Program-made: the position numbers and the translations under genes
Shown here: positions 1 to 8,503 of the stretch, in pieces
How the letters are laid out: every line of letters starts with the position of its first letter
How positions within the stretch are numbered: position 1 is the stretch's first letter
Notes under the pieces: generated by a model
Told to the model about the DNA's origin: nothing
Database searches by the model: none
The model's input: only the letters and a program-made list of their open reading frames with translations
NCBI GenBank assembly: GCA_049587755.1
Contig: JBAVEN010000065.1
Location: forward strand, 1-64,000
Direction: 5' to 3'
Source of the DNA: Bog-375 sp049587755
GTDB lineage: Bacteria > Acidobacteriota > Terriglobia > Bryobacterales > Bryobacteraceae
Length of the DNA: 64,000 bases

Positions 1-51
1 CCGGAACGGGGCGGAAGAGGCTTTCGCCAACAGTCTTCCGCCCCGTTCCGG
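1..51. repeat. 17-bp perfect inverted repeat (hairpin) at the left edge
   Basis: Bases 1-17 are exactly reverse-complementary to bases 35-51, with a 17-base spacer, so the transcript could fold into a very GC-rich hairpin. No T-tract follows, so it is not a textbook intrinsic terminator. It may be a REP-like element or the 3' end of a unit outside the window. The stretch to 290 holds no gene I can support, only a shorter imperfect hairpin at 261-279 downstream of the first gene. Confidence 0.6.
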
Positions 52-290
52 GGCTGGCAGCGAGCAACCAGATTCCACACGGCTTGCGCCGTGGGCTATT
101 GTTTTTCGCCCTTCGGGCTGGCGCCGCGCCTTGCGTACCTATACGCTCAGATACCAGCGGATTTCCACGGAGTACAAGACGCCACCATTTTCATGTCGCG
201 CACCCATTCTCCCCGGAGTCCGCCATATCGAGAGCGCGTGGTCAGGCGTCGAAGCGCCCCGCGGGCTTGGAAAACCCGCTCTCCCTCACT

Positions 291-701
291 CTACACCTGG
301 TACACACCGTCGAAGTCGAAGAAGTAGCGCTCGATGGCGAGCGAGGGCTGGGCCGTGCGAATTACCTCTGCGGCGCGCCCTATATCGGCGATCAGCTCTT
401 CCGGCGGGCGGCCCAGGTAGGCCCCGCAATCCGCGTGGCCTGTCAGGATCATCCGCGCCGAGCCGTGCAGCGCAATCGAGGCCGCCAGCATGCGCAGCAC
501 GAAATCGCGGTCGCCGTCGCTTGCCGGTGCCGCCACCGCCCTGGCTGCGCCGGGAATCTTGATCTGGTCGTACACCGCCACGCCCTGGCGCCGCAGGAAT
601 TTCCGCGCCGCCAGTTCGAAGCGCGCGTCGAAACAGGTCAGCACGCACGCATCGGCCCGGTAAACCTCAACGGGCGAATCGAAGTGAAACAGCTTTTGCA
701 T
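291..701 (-). CDS. Small beta-carbonic-anhydrase-like zinc protein
   Basis: The 136-residue product has the zinc-site pattern of beta-class carbonic anhydrases: C23-x-D25-x-R27 early, then H89-x-x-C92 (GHADCGAY). Family members reversibly hydrate CO2, but typical enzymes run about 180-230 residues, so this is a short version lacking much of the usual C-terminal part. It could be a minimal carbonic anhydrase or a non-catalytic zinc-binding relative. It has no signal peptide, so it is probably cytoplasmic. Its ATG lies 3 bp after the stop of the PH-like membrane protein gene, so the two are almost certainly co-transcribed. The zinc ligands are visible; the activity is inferred. Confidence 0.6.
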   Translation of the reverse strand: MQKLFHFDSPVEVYRADACVLTCFDARFELAARKFLRRQGVAVYDQIKIPGAARAVAAPASDGDRDFVLRMLAASIALHGSARMILTGHADCGAYLGRPPEELIADIGRAAEVIRTAQPSLAIERYFFDFDGVYQV

Positions 702-704
702 GCG

Positions 705-1106
705 CTATACCCACGCCGCCGTTAGTGCCTGTCCGCGCCGCCGCAGGTGCGGCGTGTGCCGCGCCATATCTTGGAAAAAAGTCGACGGATCTTCCGGCGC
801 CAGCCAGATCTCGCAATTCGGCCCGCACTCGATTTTGACCGTCTCGGCCGAAAGCGGCAGCGGCGCTGTCTGTTCCGCATCCTCGCCGATGTAGGTAATC
901 GCCCGGTACGGAATCAGCCGGTACGCCAGGCCAGCGCGGATCAGCAGCCCATCCGGCGTGGTGACGTATCGCTGCGGATACGCGCGGATCAGCAACACCA
1001 GCAGCACCGAACCGGCAATCCAGTGGTTGCCACCCACCAGGATCACGACCAGGCCCAGGCCGATTGCGGCCAGAATCCACCACTCGAATTTTGCATCGTG
1101 CGTCAT
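705..1106 (-). CDS. Membrane protein with bacterial PH-like domain
   Basis: The 133-residue protein starts with a short charged stretch, then two closely spaced hydrophobic segments (about residues 10-43), then a soluble beta-rich part starting YVTTPDGLLIRAGL. Two membrane helices followed by a strand-rich domain with a GLLIR-type motif is the layout of small bacterial PH-domain (bPH/YdbS-like) membrane proteins, whose function is poorly defined. It lies 110 bp downstream of the pspA-type gene and directly upstream of the carbonic-anhydrase-like gene. The fold assignment is by resemblance only. Confidence 0.5.
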   Translation of the reverse strand: MTHDAKFEWWILAAIGLGLVVILVGGNHWIAGSVLLVLLIRAYPQRYVTTPDGLLIRAGLAYRLIPYRAITYIGEDAEQTAPLPLSAETVKIECGPNCEIWLAPEDPSTFFQDMARHTPHLRRRGQALTAAWV

Positions 1107-1216
1107 AGATTTAAGTCCCTGTTTTGGTGCGGGTGTAAGGGATACACAACCGGCTTTCGCCTGCCCGGCGCGCCATGCGCGTCGGGTTCCATCCGCTTGC
1201 GCCCTGCGATTCGCTG

Positions 1217-1879
1217 TTACCCGGCCTTGCGCTTGGCCTTCAGCTCGGCCAGCAGGCGGTCGATTTCGTCGCGCTTTTCCATCGCCTTGAACTGGTCCTC
1301 GACGTCGTCGGCCATCAGATCGGCCGTGGCCTGCGCGGTCGCTTCGCTGTGCTGCACCTTGTTCTTCATGCGGTCAAACGCAGCCGTCTTGGATTGATCG
1401 CCCATGTCCAGTCCCGCCTTGGTGGCCTTGCCCAGCGCGCGGGAGCGCCGGTGCTGCGCGATCAGCATGTCGCTCTTGGCTTGCGCTTCCACCAGCTTCT
1501 GCTGTAGTTTGATCAGCGCGCCCTTCAGGTTCTCCACCTGCGTTTTCTGGTCCTCCACCTGCTGGCGAAAGCTCTCGGCCGTTTTACGGTAGGTCATCGC
1601 CCGCTCCACGGCTGTGCGCGCCAGTTCGTCGTTGTGCTGATCGAGCGCCATGTCTGCGCGCCGCATCCATTGCACGTCGTTGTCTTCGTTTTCCCTGAGC
1701 TTCTTTTCCAGCACGTGCTGGTCGGCGATCGAAATCGCCACCTGCGTCTTCACCTGGAGCAGTTGATTCTCCATGTCGAGAATCACCTGCTTGATCATTT
1801 TTTCCGGGTCCTCGGCCTTATCGACCAAATCGTTGAGGTTGGCCCGAATCAAAGTGGAAACCCGCTCTAAGAGTGCCAC
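1217..1879 (-). CDS. pspA: PspA/IM30 family membrane-stress protein
   Basis: The protein (about 220 residues) is almost entirely alpha-helical coiled coil. It begins ALLERVSTLIRANLNDLVDK and continues with AEDPEKMIKQVILDME, the N-terminal signature of PspA/IM30 (Vipp1) proteins. These bind membranes through the N-terminal amphipathic helix and assemble into ESCRT-III-like scaffolds that protect the inner membrane. I chose the GTG at 1879 because AAAGGAG sits just upstream and homology begins there; the frame stays open to 1933 but that extension is unlike the family. It is last in the XRE-NfeD-flotillin-PspA run, 62 bp after the flotillin gene, fitting a membrane-integrity role. Confidence 0.9.
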   Translation of the reverse strand: MALLERVSTLIRANLNDLVDKAEDPEKMIKQVILDMENQLLQVKTQVAISIADQHVLEKKLRENEDNDVQWMRRADMALDQHNDELARTAVERAMTYRKTAESFRQQVEDQKTQVENLKGALIKLQQKLVEAQAKSDMLIAQHRRSRALGKATKAGLDMGDQSKTAAFDRMKNKVQHSEATAQATADLMADDVEDQFKAMEKRDEIDRLLAELKAKRKAG

Positions 1880-1899
1880 TGGAGTTCTCCTTTCCCTGT

Positions 1900-1923
1900 G
1901 GGCCGCGCACTCGCGCGCGGCCC
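1900..1923 (-). terminator. GC-rich hairpin between flotillin and pspA genes
   Basis: Bases 1900-1908 pair perfectly with 1915-1923 around a 6-base loop. The hairpin lies in the 62-bp gap between the flotillin stop and the pspA start. It lacks a U-tract, so it more likely tunes read-through or mRNA stability between two cistrons than ends transcription. Confidence 0.4.
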
Positions 1924-1941
1924 GGTTACCCAAAATCCCTG

Positions 1942-3369
1942 CTACGCCGCCGGAGGCTTGTCGTCCGGCTTCGGCGCCTTGTCCCCAATCGCCCGCACTT
2001 TGCCAAATAGCTCGGCGAGCGGCATGCCCGATAGCGTCTCGAACAGCGCTGGAATCTGCGCCGCCATCTTGGTCATATCGCCGGTGATCTTGTTCAGGCC
2101 GGCGGCATCGCCGTTGCCGGTCGAAACCACCGTGATGCGGTCCACGTTGGCCAGCGGCGCTGCCAGCGCCTTCACCATCTCCGGCAAGCCGGTGATCAGC
2201 TTGTCCACAATTGCCGCCTGGTTGAATTCCTGGTACGCCTCGGCCCGCAAGTTCATCGCCTTGGCCTCCGCCTCGCCCTTCTTGAAGATGATTTCCGCTT
2301 CCGCTTCGCCCTGCGCGCGGATGGCCGACGCATGGCCTTCGGCTTCAATAATCAGCCGCTGCTTTTCGGCTTCCGCCAGGGTCTCGATGCGCTGCCTCTC
2401 GGCGTTGGCCGGCTTCAGCACCGTGGCCGTCAGCTCGCGCTCGCGCCGCGCAATTTCGGCTTCCTGCACCTTGACTTCGTGCTCTTTCTCCACCTGGTGA
2501 ATGGTGACTTCTTCGCCGCGCACCTGCTGCTGCATGATGTTGGTCTGGATCTCGTAGGCTTTGTCCGCCTGGGCCTGCTGCTTCTTCACCGTCTCCAGGT
2601 ACAGTGCCTTCTTGGTCTCCAGATCGCGCTGCGCTTCGGCCTGCTTGGTTTGCGACAGCGTCTCCGCCAGCACGCGCTCCTGGTCGGCCTGCGCTTTGGC
2701 AATGGCGGCTTCGCGCGATGCGTTCGCCCGTTTGATCGCCGTATCGCGTTCGGCTTCGGCCGACGCCACATCCGCATCGCGCTTGATCCGCGCCACGTCC
2801 GGCCGGCCCATGTTGGCAATGTACTCGTTCTTGTCGCGGACTTCTTTAATGGTGAAGGAGATTACCTCCAGGCCCATCTTGGTCATGTCGTCGGCGCAGG
2901 TGGAGCGCATCCGCTCGCCCACCATCTCCGGCTGCTTGACGATCTCTTCCACCGTCAACTGGCCGATGATGCCGCGCAGGTGGCCTTCCATCACCAGCCG
3001 GATCAGCCCTTCCCGCTCTTCCGGCTGCTTGGTCAGAAACTGCTCCGCCGCGGTCAGAATCGATTCCGGGTCCGACTTCACCTTGATCTGCGCCACCGCT
3101 TCCACCGTCACCGCGACGCCCTGCCGCGTGTACAGGTCCTGCTTCGGCGCCACGTCAAACGACATCAGCTCTAGCGACAGCCCGCGCGAGGTTTCCACCA
3201 TCGGGAAAATAAACGTGCCGCGACCCTTCACCACGCGCGTGCCGCCCAAACCGTACACGATGATCGCTTCATGCGGACCGGCTTTGCGAAACAGCTTGGC
3301 AAACGCCGTCAGGATGAAAAGAATGACCAGGACCCCCAAAAGAACGAAGATTACAATCGGGTGTTCCAT
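1942..3369 (-). CDS. Flotillin family protein
   Basis: Flotillins are membrane-anchored SPFH proteins that form large oligomers in ordered membrane domains. This roughly 475-residue product has an N-terminal membrane helix (EHPIVIFVLLGVLVILF), an SPFH/PHB domain (about residues 30-200, including VYGLGGTRVVKGRGTFIFP), a long Glu/Ala/Lys/Gln-rich coiled coil (about 200-400) and a C-terminal region with AIVDKLITGLPEMVKALA. The ATG at 3369 has GGAG six bases upstream and is preferred. A GTG at 3381 directly abuts the NfeD stop but has no clear ribosome site. NfeD and flotillin genes are classic neighbours, supporting the assignment. Confidence 0.92.
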   Translation of the reverse strand: MEHPIVIFVLLGVLVILFILTAFAKLFRKAGPHEAIIVYGLGGTRVVKGRGTFIFPMVETSRGLSLELMSFDVAPKQDLYTRQGVAVTVEAVAQIKVKSDPESILTAAEQFLTKQPEEREGLIRLVMEGHLRGIIGQLTVEEIVKQPEMVGERMRSTCADDMTKMGLEVISFTIKEVRDKNEYIANMGRPDVARIKRDADVASAEAERDTAIKRANASREAAIAKAQADQERVLAETLSQTKQAEAQRDLETKKALYLETVKKQQAQADKAYEIQTNIMQQQVRGEEVTIHQVEKEHEVKVQEAEIARRERELTATVLKPANAERQRIETLAEAEKQRLIIEAEGHASAIRAQGEAEAEIIFKKGEAEAKAMNLRAEAYQEFNQAAIVDKLITGLPEMVKALAAPLANVDRITVVSTGNGDAAGLNKITGDMTKMAAQIPALFETLSGMPLAELFGKVRAIGDKAPKPDDKPPAA

Positions 3370-3381
3370 AATTTGCTCCAC

Positions 3382-3969
3382 TTAAAGTTTCAGCTCCGTT
3401 TCTCCGGCGAGGTCTTCCCAGCGCCGGACGTAGGCAATGCCCTTCTCGTAGCGCGTCACCACTACTTCCGCGCCCTTGGGGATGGCCGCGCCATCCTCGC
3501 TGCGCGCGCCAGCAACGTGGCGCGTGCCCTCCTGCGAAAAAATTAGTTCGCCCGTTCCGCCGGCGCGGATCGGGATGCTCAGTTTTCCCAGCACCCCTAC
3601 CATCTCGTAGTCCGCCGGATCGAGGGGCGCCTCGTGCGCCATCAGCACCTTGGCGAGAAACACGAACACCACCGATGCCGCGCCCAGCCCACTGAACGTC
3701 GCCACCACGAAAGCCACGAAATACCAGACGTGGTAGTAATGCTCCAGCAGGTATCCAGCCCCGCCGAACCAGGCTAGAAACGCCGACACGGTGCCGAAAT
3801 TGAACCACGGCAACTCGCTCGCCCCGCCGCCGGAAGCGTGCCCGTGCGGGATGTGTATCGCATGATGCAGATGCGGGATGTGTACGTGCCCCATTCCCGC
3901 CAAAAACGCCAGCGCGCTCAAAACGAAACCCACCAGAAAACACGCGAGGTAAAAGTCCGACCAGCTCAT
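3382..3969 (-). CDS. NfeD-like membrane protein, flotillin partner
   Basis: The 195-residue protein has an N-terminal membrane helix (DFYLACFLVGFVLSALAFLAG), a His-rich loop (GHVHIPHLHHAIHIPHGHA), two further hydrophobic segments, and a soluble C-terminal domain of about 75 residues with the OB-fold character of NfeD proteins (AGGTGELIFSQEGTRHVAGA). NfeD proteins act with flotillin or stomatin partners. This is the short form with no protease domain. The His-rich loop could bind metal, but that is inference. Start and stop are tightly packed: the gene begins one base after the XRE gene's last base and ends next to the flotillin gene. Confidence 0.82.
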   Translation of the reverse strand: MSWSDFYLACFLVGFVLSALAFLAGMGHVHIPHLHHAIHIPHGHASGGGASELPWFNFGTVSAFLAWFGGAGYLLEHYYHVWYFVAFVVATFSGLGAASVVFVFLAKVLMAHEAPLDPADYEMVGVLGKLSIPIRAGGTGELIFSQEGTRHVAGARSEDGAAIPKGAEVVVTRYEKGIAYVRRWEDLAGETELKL

Positions 3970-4461
3970 TCACTGCCTCCTCGTCTTGCGGGCCGGCGGC
4001 GTCTTCAGGACTTCCATCAACCGCTCCGCCAGGCCCGGGTTCTCCAGAATCTCGCCCAGCAGGATGATGCACATCCGCGAATCCGCGTGCCGCGCCAGCG
4101 CCACCAGCGCTTGCTGCAGCTCCGGATCGCGGCGAAACCGCTCCGCGCCGCTCACCAGCCACAGGTCCAGCTTGTCCTCGAGCGCCCCCACATCCGAGAC
4201 CAGCTCGTTCTGGAACCCTTCCGGGTCGTCCACCAGGTAGCCCGGATGCACTTTGAAGAACTTCGCCAGCAGCATGCGCGTCGAATTCGTCAGGTGCGGC
4301 CGCGCCCCACTCTCAATCTGCGAGAGGTAGCTCTGGCTGATCGATTTGCCCAGCTCGCGCTGGATCAGCCGCGCCATCTCCAGTTGCGACAATTCGCGGT
4401 CGAACCCGCGCAGCGTTCCTTCCACTTCCCGCAGGTATCGAAGTTTCTCGCCGAGCTTCAT
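3970..4461 (-). CDS. XRE-family helix-turn-helix regulator of the flotillin/PspA operon
   Basis: The 163-residue protein has an N-terminal HTH of the Xre/Cro type (about residues 25-75), with ISQSYLSQIESGARPHLTNS as the recognition region and a helical C-terminal part. It is the first gene of a tightly spaced minus-strand run with NfeD, flotillin and PspA genes, so it probably controls that operon and itself. The ATG is only 13 bases from a TATAAT-like box and no Shine-Dalgarno sequence precedes it, so the message may be leaderless. Its effector is unknown. Confidence 0.85.
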   Translation of the reverse strand: MKLGEKLRYLREVEGTLRGFDRELSQLEMARLIQRELGKSISQSYLSQIESGARPHLTNSTRMLLAKFFKVHPGYLVDDPEGFQNELVSDVGALEDKLDLWLVSGAERFRRDPELQQALVALARHADSRMCIILLGEILENPGLAERLMEVLKTPPARKTRRQ

Positions 4462-4507
4462 ATTGCAATCTGTAATTATAGTATTGCAATTTGTGATTGG
4501 CTGTCAA
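4461..4507 (-). promoter_or_regulatory. Promoter and tandem operator of the XRE-NfeD-flotillin-PspA operon
   Basis: On the minus strand TTGACA (4507-4502) is followed by TACTAT after 18 bases, overlapping TATAAT at 4480-4475. Two direct repeats (4461-4476 and 4482-4497) match at 14 of 16 positions and sit 21 bp apart, so they face the same side of the helix. They cover the -10 region and spacer, a natural site for autorepression by the XRE protein encoded immediately downstream. The rest of the gap to 4779 shows nothing I can name. Confidence 0.6.
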
Positions 4508-4779
4508 GGGGAGAATTTGGCCTGTTTTCAATCGGCTGGCGGGTCGGCTTTCGGTTGTCCAAAACAACCTGCGCAGCCGTAGGCTCAGATCCCGAGTTTC
4601 CGGAGTTTTCGTCGCTCTCATGCCGCACCAGCCGATTCGGTTGGAATCTGACCGAATTTTTACCGAAACAAAGGGGTTAGGCTCCGTTTTCGGTCCGCTT
4701 CTGGCCGAAATGGCGCGGCGGGCGCTTCAACTTGCTCACACCACGAATTACGCTAAGCTCTTGGTCGGGGAGGCTTCCG

Positions 4780-5625
4780 ATGCGCCGCAGAGATTTCTTG
4801 CCCGCGGTAGCGCTGACGGCCGCGGCCGCGCAGACGCCCGCGGCGTCGCCCGGCAAAGGCCGCTTGAAACAATGCGTCACGCGCGGAGTGTTTGCGCGCG
4901 ACATGAGCTTCGAAGACACATGCCGCACCGCCGCGCACCTCGGCCTGAAGGGTTACGACCTGGAGGGGCCCGGACAGTGGCCAATACTGAAAAAATACGG
5001 CCTGGTGCCCACCATGTGGCCGCCGGGACCGGGCGGCACCATTGCCAACGCGCTCAACCGCACCGAGAATCACGCGCCGCTTGAAAAGGCCATGCACCAG
5101 GCGCTCGACGATGCCGCGGCAAATGGCGTCCCCAGCGTCATCACGTTCAGCGGCAACCGCTCGGGGCTGGCCGATGCCGAGGGCGCCGACAACTGTGTCA
5201 CATTCCTGAACCGCGTCAAAGGACACGCCGAAGACAAGGGCGTCAACATTTGCATGGAGTTGCTGAACAGCAAGGTCAACCACAAGGATTACATGTTCGA
5301 CCACATCGCCTGGGGCGTGGACGTGATGCGGCGGGTTGACTCGCCGCGGGTGAAAATCCTCTTCGACATCTACCACGCGCAGATCATGGACGGCGATATC
5401 GTGCGCAACATTCGCGACTACTACCAGTGGATCGGCCACTTCCACACCGGCGGCAATCCGGGCCGGCACGAAATCGATGAAACGCAGGAGATCAATTACC
5501 GCTTCATCGCCGAGGCCATTGCGGAGCTGGGCTTCAGCGGATACATTGCTCATGAGTACACGCCCGCTCCCGGCCGCGACGCCATCGCCAGCCTGAAACA
5601 AGCGGTAGCCATTTGCGACGTGTAA
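4780..5625 (+). CDS. Tat-exported hydroxypyruvate isomerase-like TIM-barrel protein
   Basis: The roughly 281-residue product begins MRRRDFLPAVALTAAAAQ, a twin-arginine signal, followed by a sugar isomerase/AP-endonuclease-2 type TIM barrel. Recognisable parts are ICMELLNSKVNHKDYMFDH, ILFDIYHAQIMDGDI and IGHFHTGGNPGRHEIDE, which hold the Glu/Asp/His metal ligands of hydroxypyruvate isomerase-like proteins, and a final GFSGYIAHEY. The ATG at 4780 is chosen because GGGGAGG lies 7 bases upstream and the signal peptide starts there; an earlier in-frame start would bury it. The substrate is probably a small keto or hydroxy sugar. It is divergent from the XRE operon. Confidence 0.8.
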   Translation: MRRRDFLPAVALTAAAAQTPAASPGKGRLKQCVTRGVFARDMSFEDTCRTAAHLGLKGYDLEGPGQWPILKKYGLVPTMWPPGPGGTIANALNRTENHAPLEKAMHQALDDAAANGVPSVITFSGNRSGLADAEGADNCVTFLNRVKGHAEDKGVNICMELLNSKVNHKDYMFDHIAWGVDVMRRVDSPRVKILFDIYHAQIMDGDIVRNIRDYYQWIGHFHTGGNPGRHEIDETQEINYRFIAEAIAELGFSGYIAHEYTPAPGRDAIASLKQAVAICDV

Positions 5626-5632
5626 GTGGTGG

Positions 5633-5650
5633 GGCAGGTTTCAACCTGCC
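5633..5650. terminator. Palindromic hairpin between convergent genes
   Basis: Bases 5633-5639 pair perfectly with 5644-5650 around a TTCA loop. It lies just after the TIM-barrel gene and before the 3' end of the convergent BNR gene. This short palindrome resembles dispersed REP-like hairpins and could serve as a bidirectional terminator or mRNA stabiliser. It has no U-tract. Confidence 0.5.
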
Positions 5651-5716
5651 TACACCCGCTTGCGGGCGCATTTTTCCCAGCTTCTTGTCAGGCAAAGCCG
5701 CTAGCCCGGTTCGCCA

Positions 5717-8383
5717 TCAACGCCCCCGCGGATCCGCCTTCACCATGAGCGGCTGCGTGTGACTGCGGCCATCGACGGTCAACTTCACGGTATAGTCGCC
5801 GGGCGGCATCCAGGCGCCTTGCCGCTCGGGCGTGTCGTGGTAGATGGCGGAGATCGGCGGGCCTTCGCGAAATCCGCCTTCAGGCGGCGCGGCGTGCAGG
5901 TCCCATATGAAGCGATGCATGCCGGCCACAGCCGGGAGCGGTTGGAACGGCCGCAACCAATAGAGCGGCACGTCGAGCGTGGGGCTGGGCGCGGTGGGTT
6001 TGTCGTCGCTGGAAAAGCTGCGCACCACGTGGCCGGTGCTGTCGAGAATTTCCAGCGTGACCGGCGCGCGTGCGGCCGCTTTCAGCCAGTAATACAGAAT
6101 GGCGCCGTCCGGCGGATTCTTGCCGGCCGGCTCTTCAGGCGGCAGCGGCGTATCGGTGTTGGTATCGCGCGGCAGGCGGAAAGTGACGCGGGGCGCGAAC
6201 AGGTGCGCATCGGCGGCAGCGATGTCGCGAGTCAACTGGCGCAGCGGAGAGATGTCATCCAAAATCCAGAAGCCGCGCCCGTGCGTTCCCACTACCACGT
6301 CGTCGTCGTGAATCACCAGGTCCCGAATGGAAGTGGCGGGCATGTTCAGGCGCAACGGCCGCCAGTCGTCGCCGTCGTTGAAGGAAACGAAGACCGCCTC
6401 CTCGGTGGCCGCGAACAGCAGGCCCCGGCGTACGGGATCTTCGCGCACGGCGTTGACCGGGCCTTCCTGAAGCCCGCGCACGATTTCTTTCCAGGTGGCG
6501 CCGCCATCATGGGTGCGATAGATGTGGGGCCGCATGTCGTCCAGGCGTATGCAATTGATGGCGGCATAGACCGTATCGTCGTCGGAGTGGGAAGCGTCGA
6601 GCTGCGACACCTTGCTCCACGGCGTCAGCGCGGGCGGAGTCACGTCTTTCCAGGTCTTGCCGCCATCGCGCGTCAGGTGGATCAAGCCGTCGTCGGTGCC
6701 CGCCCAGATTACATCCACGTTGCGGCGCGAAGGAGCTATGGCGTAGACCACGCCGCGCCGCGTGGCCTGCTTCGCGGCCGCTTCCCGGTACGATTCGACG
6801 CTCGCCGGCAACACGTACGATTCGCGCGAAAGATCGGGACTGATGGCCTGCCACGTCCGGCCGCCGTCGGTGGTCTTGAGCACCATCTGCGTGCCGAAAA
6901 AGAGGAGGTGAGGATCGACTTCGGAAAACAGCAGCGGCATGGTGCGGACATAACGATAGTTGCCCTTGGGCGTGACCGATTCCACTATCCCGGTGTCGCG
7001 ATGGAAGCGCGACACGCTGTGGATCGCGCCGCCGTAAACAATGTTGGGGTCGAGCGGATCGGGCGCGATGTAGGCGTACTCTTCGGCGCCCACCGGATGC
7101 CATTCGCGAAAGGTAATTTGGCCGTCATTGCCGCGGCTCGCAACGCCCGCGGAACCGCTCTCCTGCTGCCCGCCGTACACCCAGTAGGGAAACTGGTGGT
7201 CGGTGATGACATGGTAGAACTGCGCGGTCGGCTGATTGTACCAGGAACTCCAGGTGCGGCCGTAATTGACGCTGATGGTGGCCCCCTGATCGGTCGCCAG
7301 GAGAATGATCTCGGGGTGCTTCGCGTTGATCCAGATGGTGTGATAGTCGTCACCGCCCGGCGCTCCCTTGATCGCGACGAAGGTCAGTCCGGCGTCGGTG
7401 GAGCGGTAGGTGGAGGTGTTGGCAACGTAAATCACATCCGGGTGCAGGGGATCGACGCGCACGCAGGCGAAATCGTCGCCGCGGCCGTAAATCCGGTGCT
7501 CCCAGTTCACCCGCTTCCAGTGGGCGCCGGCGTCATCGGAGCGATACAGGCCCCCGGAATCGCGGTTGGCCTCCACCAGCGCGTACATGCGGTTTGGATC
7601 GCTGGACGCAATCGCGATGCCGATGCGGCCCAATCCCTCAGCGAAGGTTGGCAAGCCACCGGTGAGTTGCTCCCAGGTATTGCCGCCATCGGTGGATTGA
7701 AACAGGCCGCTGGCGGGGCCGGAGAAGCTCCCGTTCTCCCATGGGCCATCCTGTGCCTGCCACAGCACGGCGTACACTTTCCTGGGGTTGCCGGGGTCGA
7801 AGGCAAGGTCGACCGCGCCGGTCAGCTCGTTCTTGTACAGCACCTTCTGCCAGGTCGCGCCGCCATCGAGCGTCCGGTAGACGCCGCGTTCCTGATTTGG
7901 CCCGTAGGGATGGCCAAGGACGGCGACGAAGACCCGCGCGGGATCGTGCGGATCAACCAGAATGGCGGCGATCTGCTGCCCGTCGCTGAGACCGATGTGC
8001 CGCCAGGTCTTGCCCGCGTCGGTACTCTTGTACATGCCGTCGCCGACGGAGAGATCGGGCCGGTGCAAGCCCTCCCCACTGCCCGCGTAGACCACGTCGG
8101 GATCGGAAGGAGCCACGGTCACGGCGCCGATCGATCCGGTCGGCTGCGAGTCAAACACCGGCGCCCAGGTTCGTCCCGAGTCGTCCGTCTTCCAGATGCC
8201 GCCGTTGTTAACGCCAATGTAAAAGACGTTGGGCTGATCAGCGATGCCCGCCGCGCCCACCGTGCGGCCGCCGCGGAACGGGCCGATCATCCGCCATTCG
8301 AGACCGGCGTAATGATCGGTAGTGAAATCCTGGGCGGAAGCAATCGTCAACAGGCAGGAAAAAAGCAGAGGCCAGCGTCGCAT
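5717..8383 (-). CDS. Secreted sortilin/VPS10-like BNR-repeat beta-propeller protein
   Basis: The 888-residue product begins with a signal peptide (MRRWPLLFSCLLTIASAQ). About ten BNR/Asp-box repeats follow (KTDDSGRTW, KSTDAGKTW, RTLDGGATW, QSTDGGNTW, KTTDGGRTW, LTRDGGKTW, RTHDGGATW) over roughly residues 30-680, and ends with a beta-rich domain (about 720-888). This is the layout of the large secreted WD40/YVTN/BNR-like proteins annotated as glycosyl hydrolases or sortilin-like in Acidobacteria. Asp-boxes are structural, so enzymatic activity cannot be read from them. No neighbour gives a clear substrate. Confidence 0.8.
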   Translation of the reverse strand: MRRWPLLFSCLLTIASAQDFTTDHYAGLEWRMIGPFRGGRTVGAAGIADQPNVFYIGVNNGGIWKTDDSGRTWAPVFDSQPTGSIGAVTVAPSDPDVVYAGSGEGLHRPDLSVGDGMYKSTDAGKTWRHIGLSDGQQIAAILVDPHDPARVFVAVLGHPYGPNQERGVYRTLDGGATWQKVLYKNELTGAVDLAFDPGNPRKVYAVLWQAQDGPWENGSFSGPASGLFQSTDGGNTWEQLTGGLPTFAEGLGRIGIAIASSDPNRMYALVEANRDSGGLYRSDDAGAHWKRVNWEHRIYGRGDDFACVRVDPLHPDVIYVANTSTYRSTDAGLTFVAIKGAPGGDDYHTIWINAKHPEIILLATDQGATISVNYGRTWSSWYNQPTAQFYHVITDHQFPYWVYGGQQESGSAGVASRGNDGQITFREWHPVGAEEYAYIAPDPLDPNIVYGGAIHSVSRFHRDTGIVESVTPKGNYRYVRTMPLLFSEVDPHLLFFGTQMVLKTTDGGRTWQAISPDLSRESYVLPASVESYREAAAKQATRRGVVYAIAPSRRNVDVIWAGTDDGLIHLTRDGGKTWKDVTPPALTPWSKVSQLDASHSDDDTVYAAINCIRLDDMRPHIYRTHDGGATWKEIVRGLQEGPVNAVREDPVRRGLLFAATEEAVFVSFNDGDDWRPLRLNMPATSIRDLVIHDDDVVVGTHGRGFWILDDISPLRQLTRDIAAADAHLFAPRVTFRLPRDTNTDTPLPPEEPAGKNPPDGAILYYWLKAAARAPVTLEILDSTGHVVRSFSSDDKPTAPSPTLDVPLYWLRPFQPLPAVAGMHRFIWDLHAAPPEGGFREGPPISAIYHDTPERQGAWMPPGDYTVKLTVDGRSHTQPLMVKADPRGR

Positions 8384-8503
8384 AGGTTAAAAGCATAGCA
8401 CCAGAAGGACAGACCATCGCCTTTCGGGATCTGTCGGCTTCGCTACCGTGTGACACCGCGACCGGCGACAAAAACCGATCGCCTATCCTACACGAAAGAG
8501 CCC

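Noticed and set aside
1880..1933. Extended N-terminus for PspA
   Set aside because: Lies in the hairpin region and lacks family similarity; AAAGGAG supports the GTG at 1879.
5759..8398. Open frame of 879 codons opposite the BNR-repeat gene
   Set aside because: Its translation has no recognisable domain and lies wholly antisense to a gene with signal peptide and BNR motifs. High GC makes long antisense frames common.
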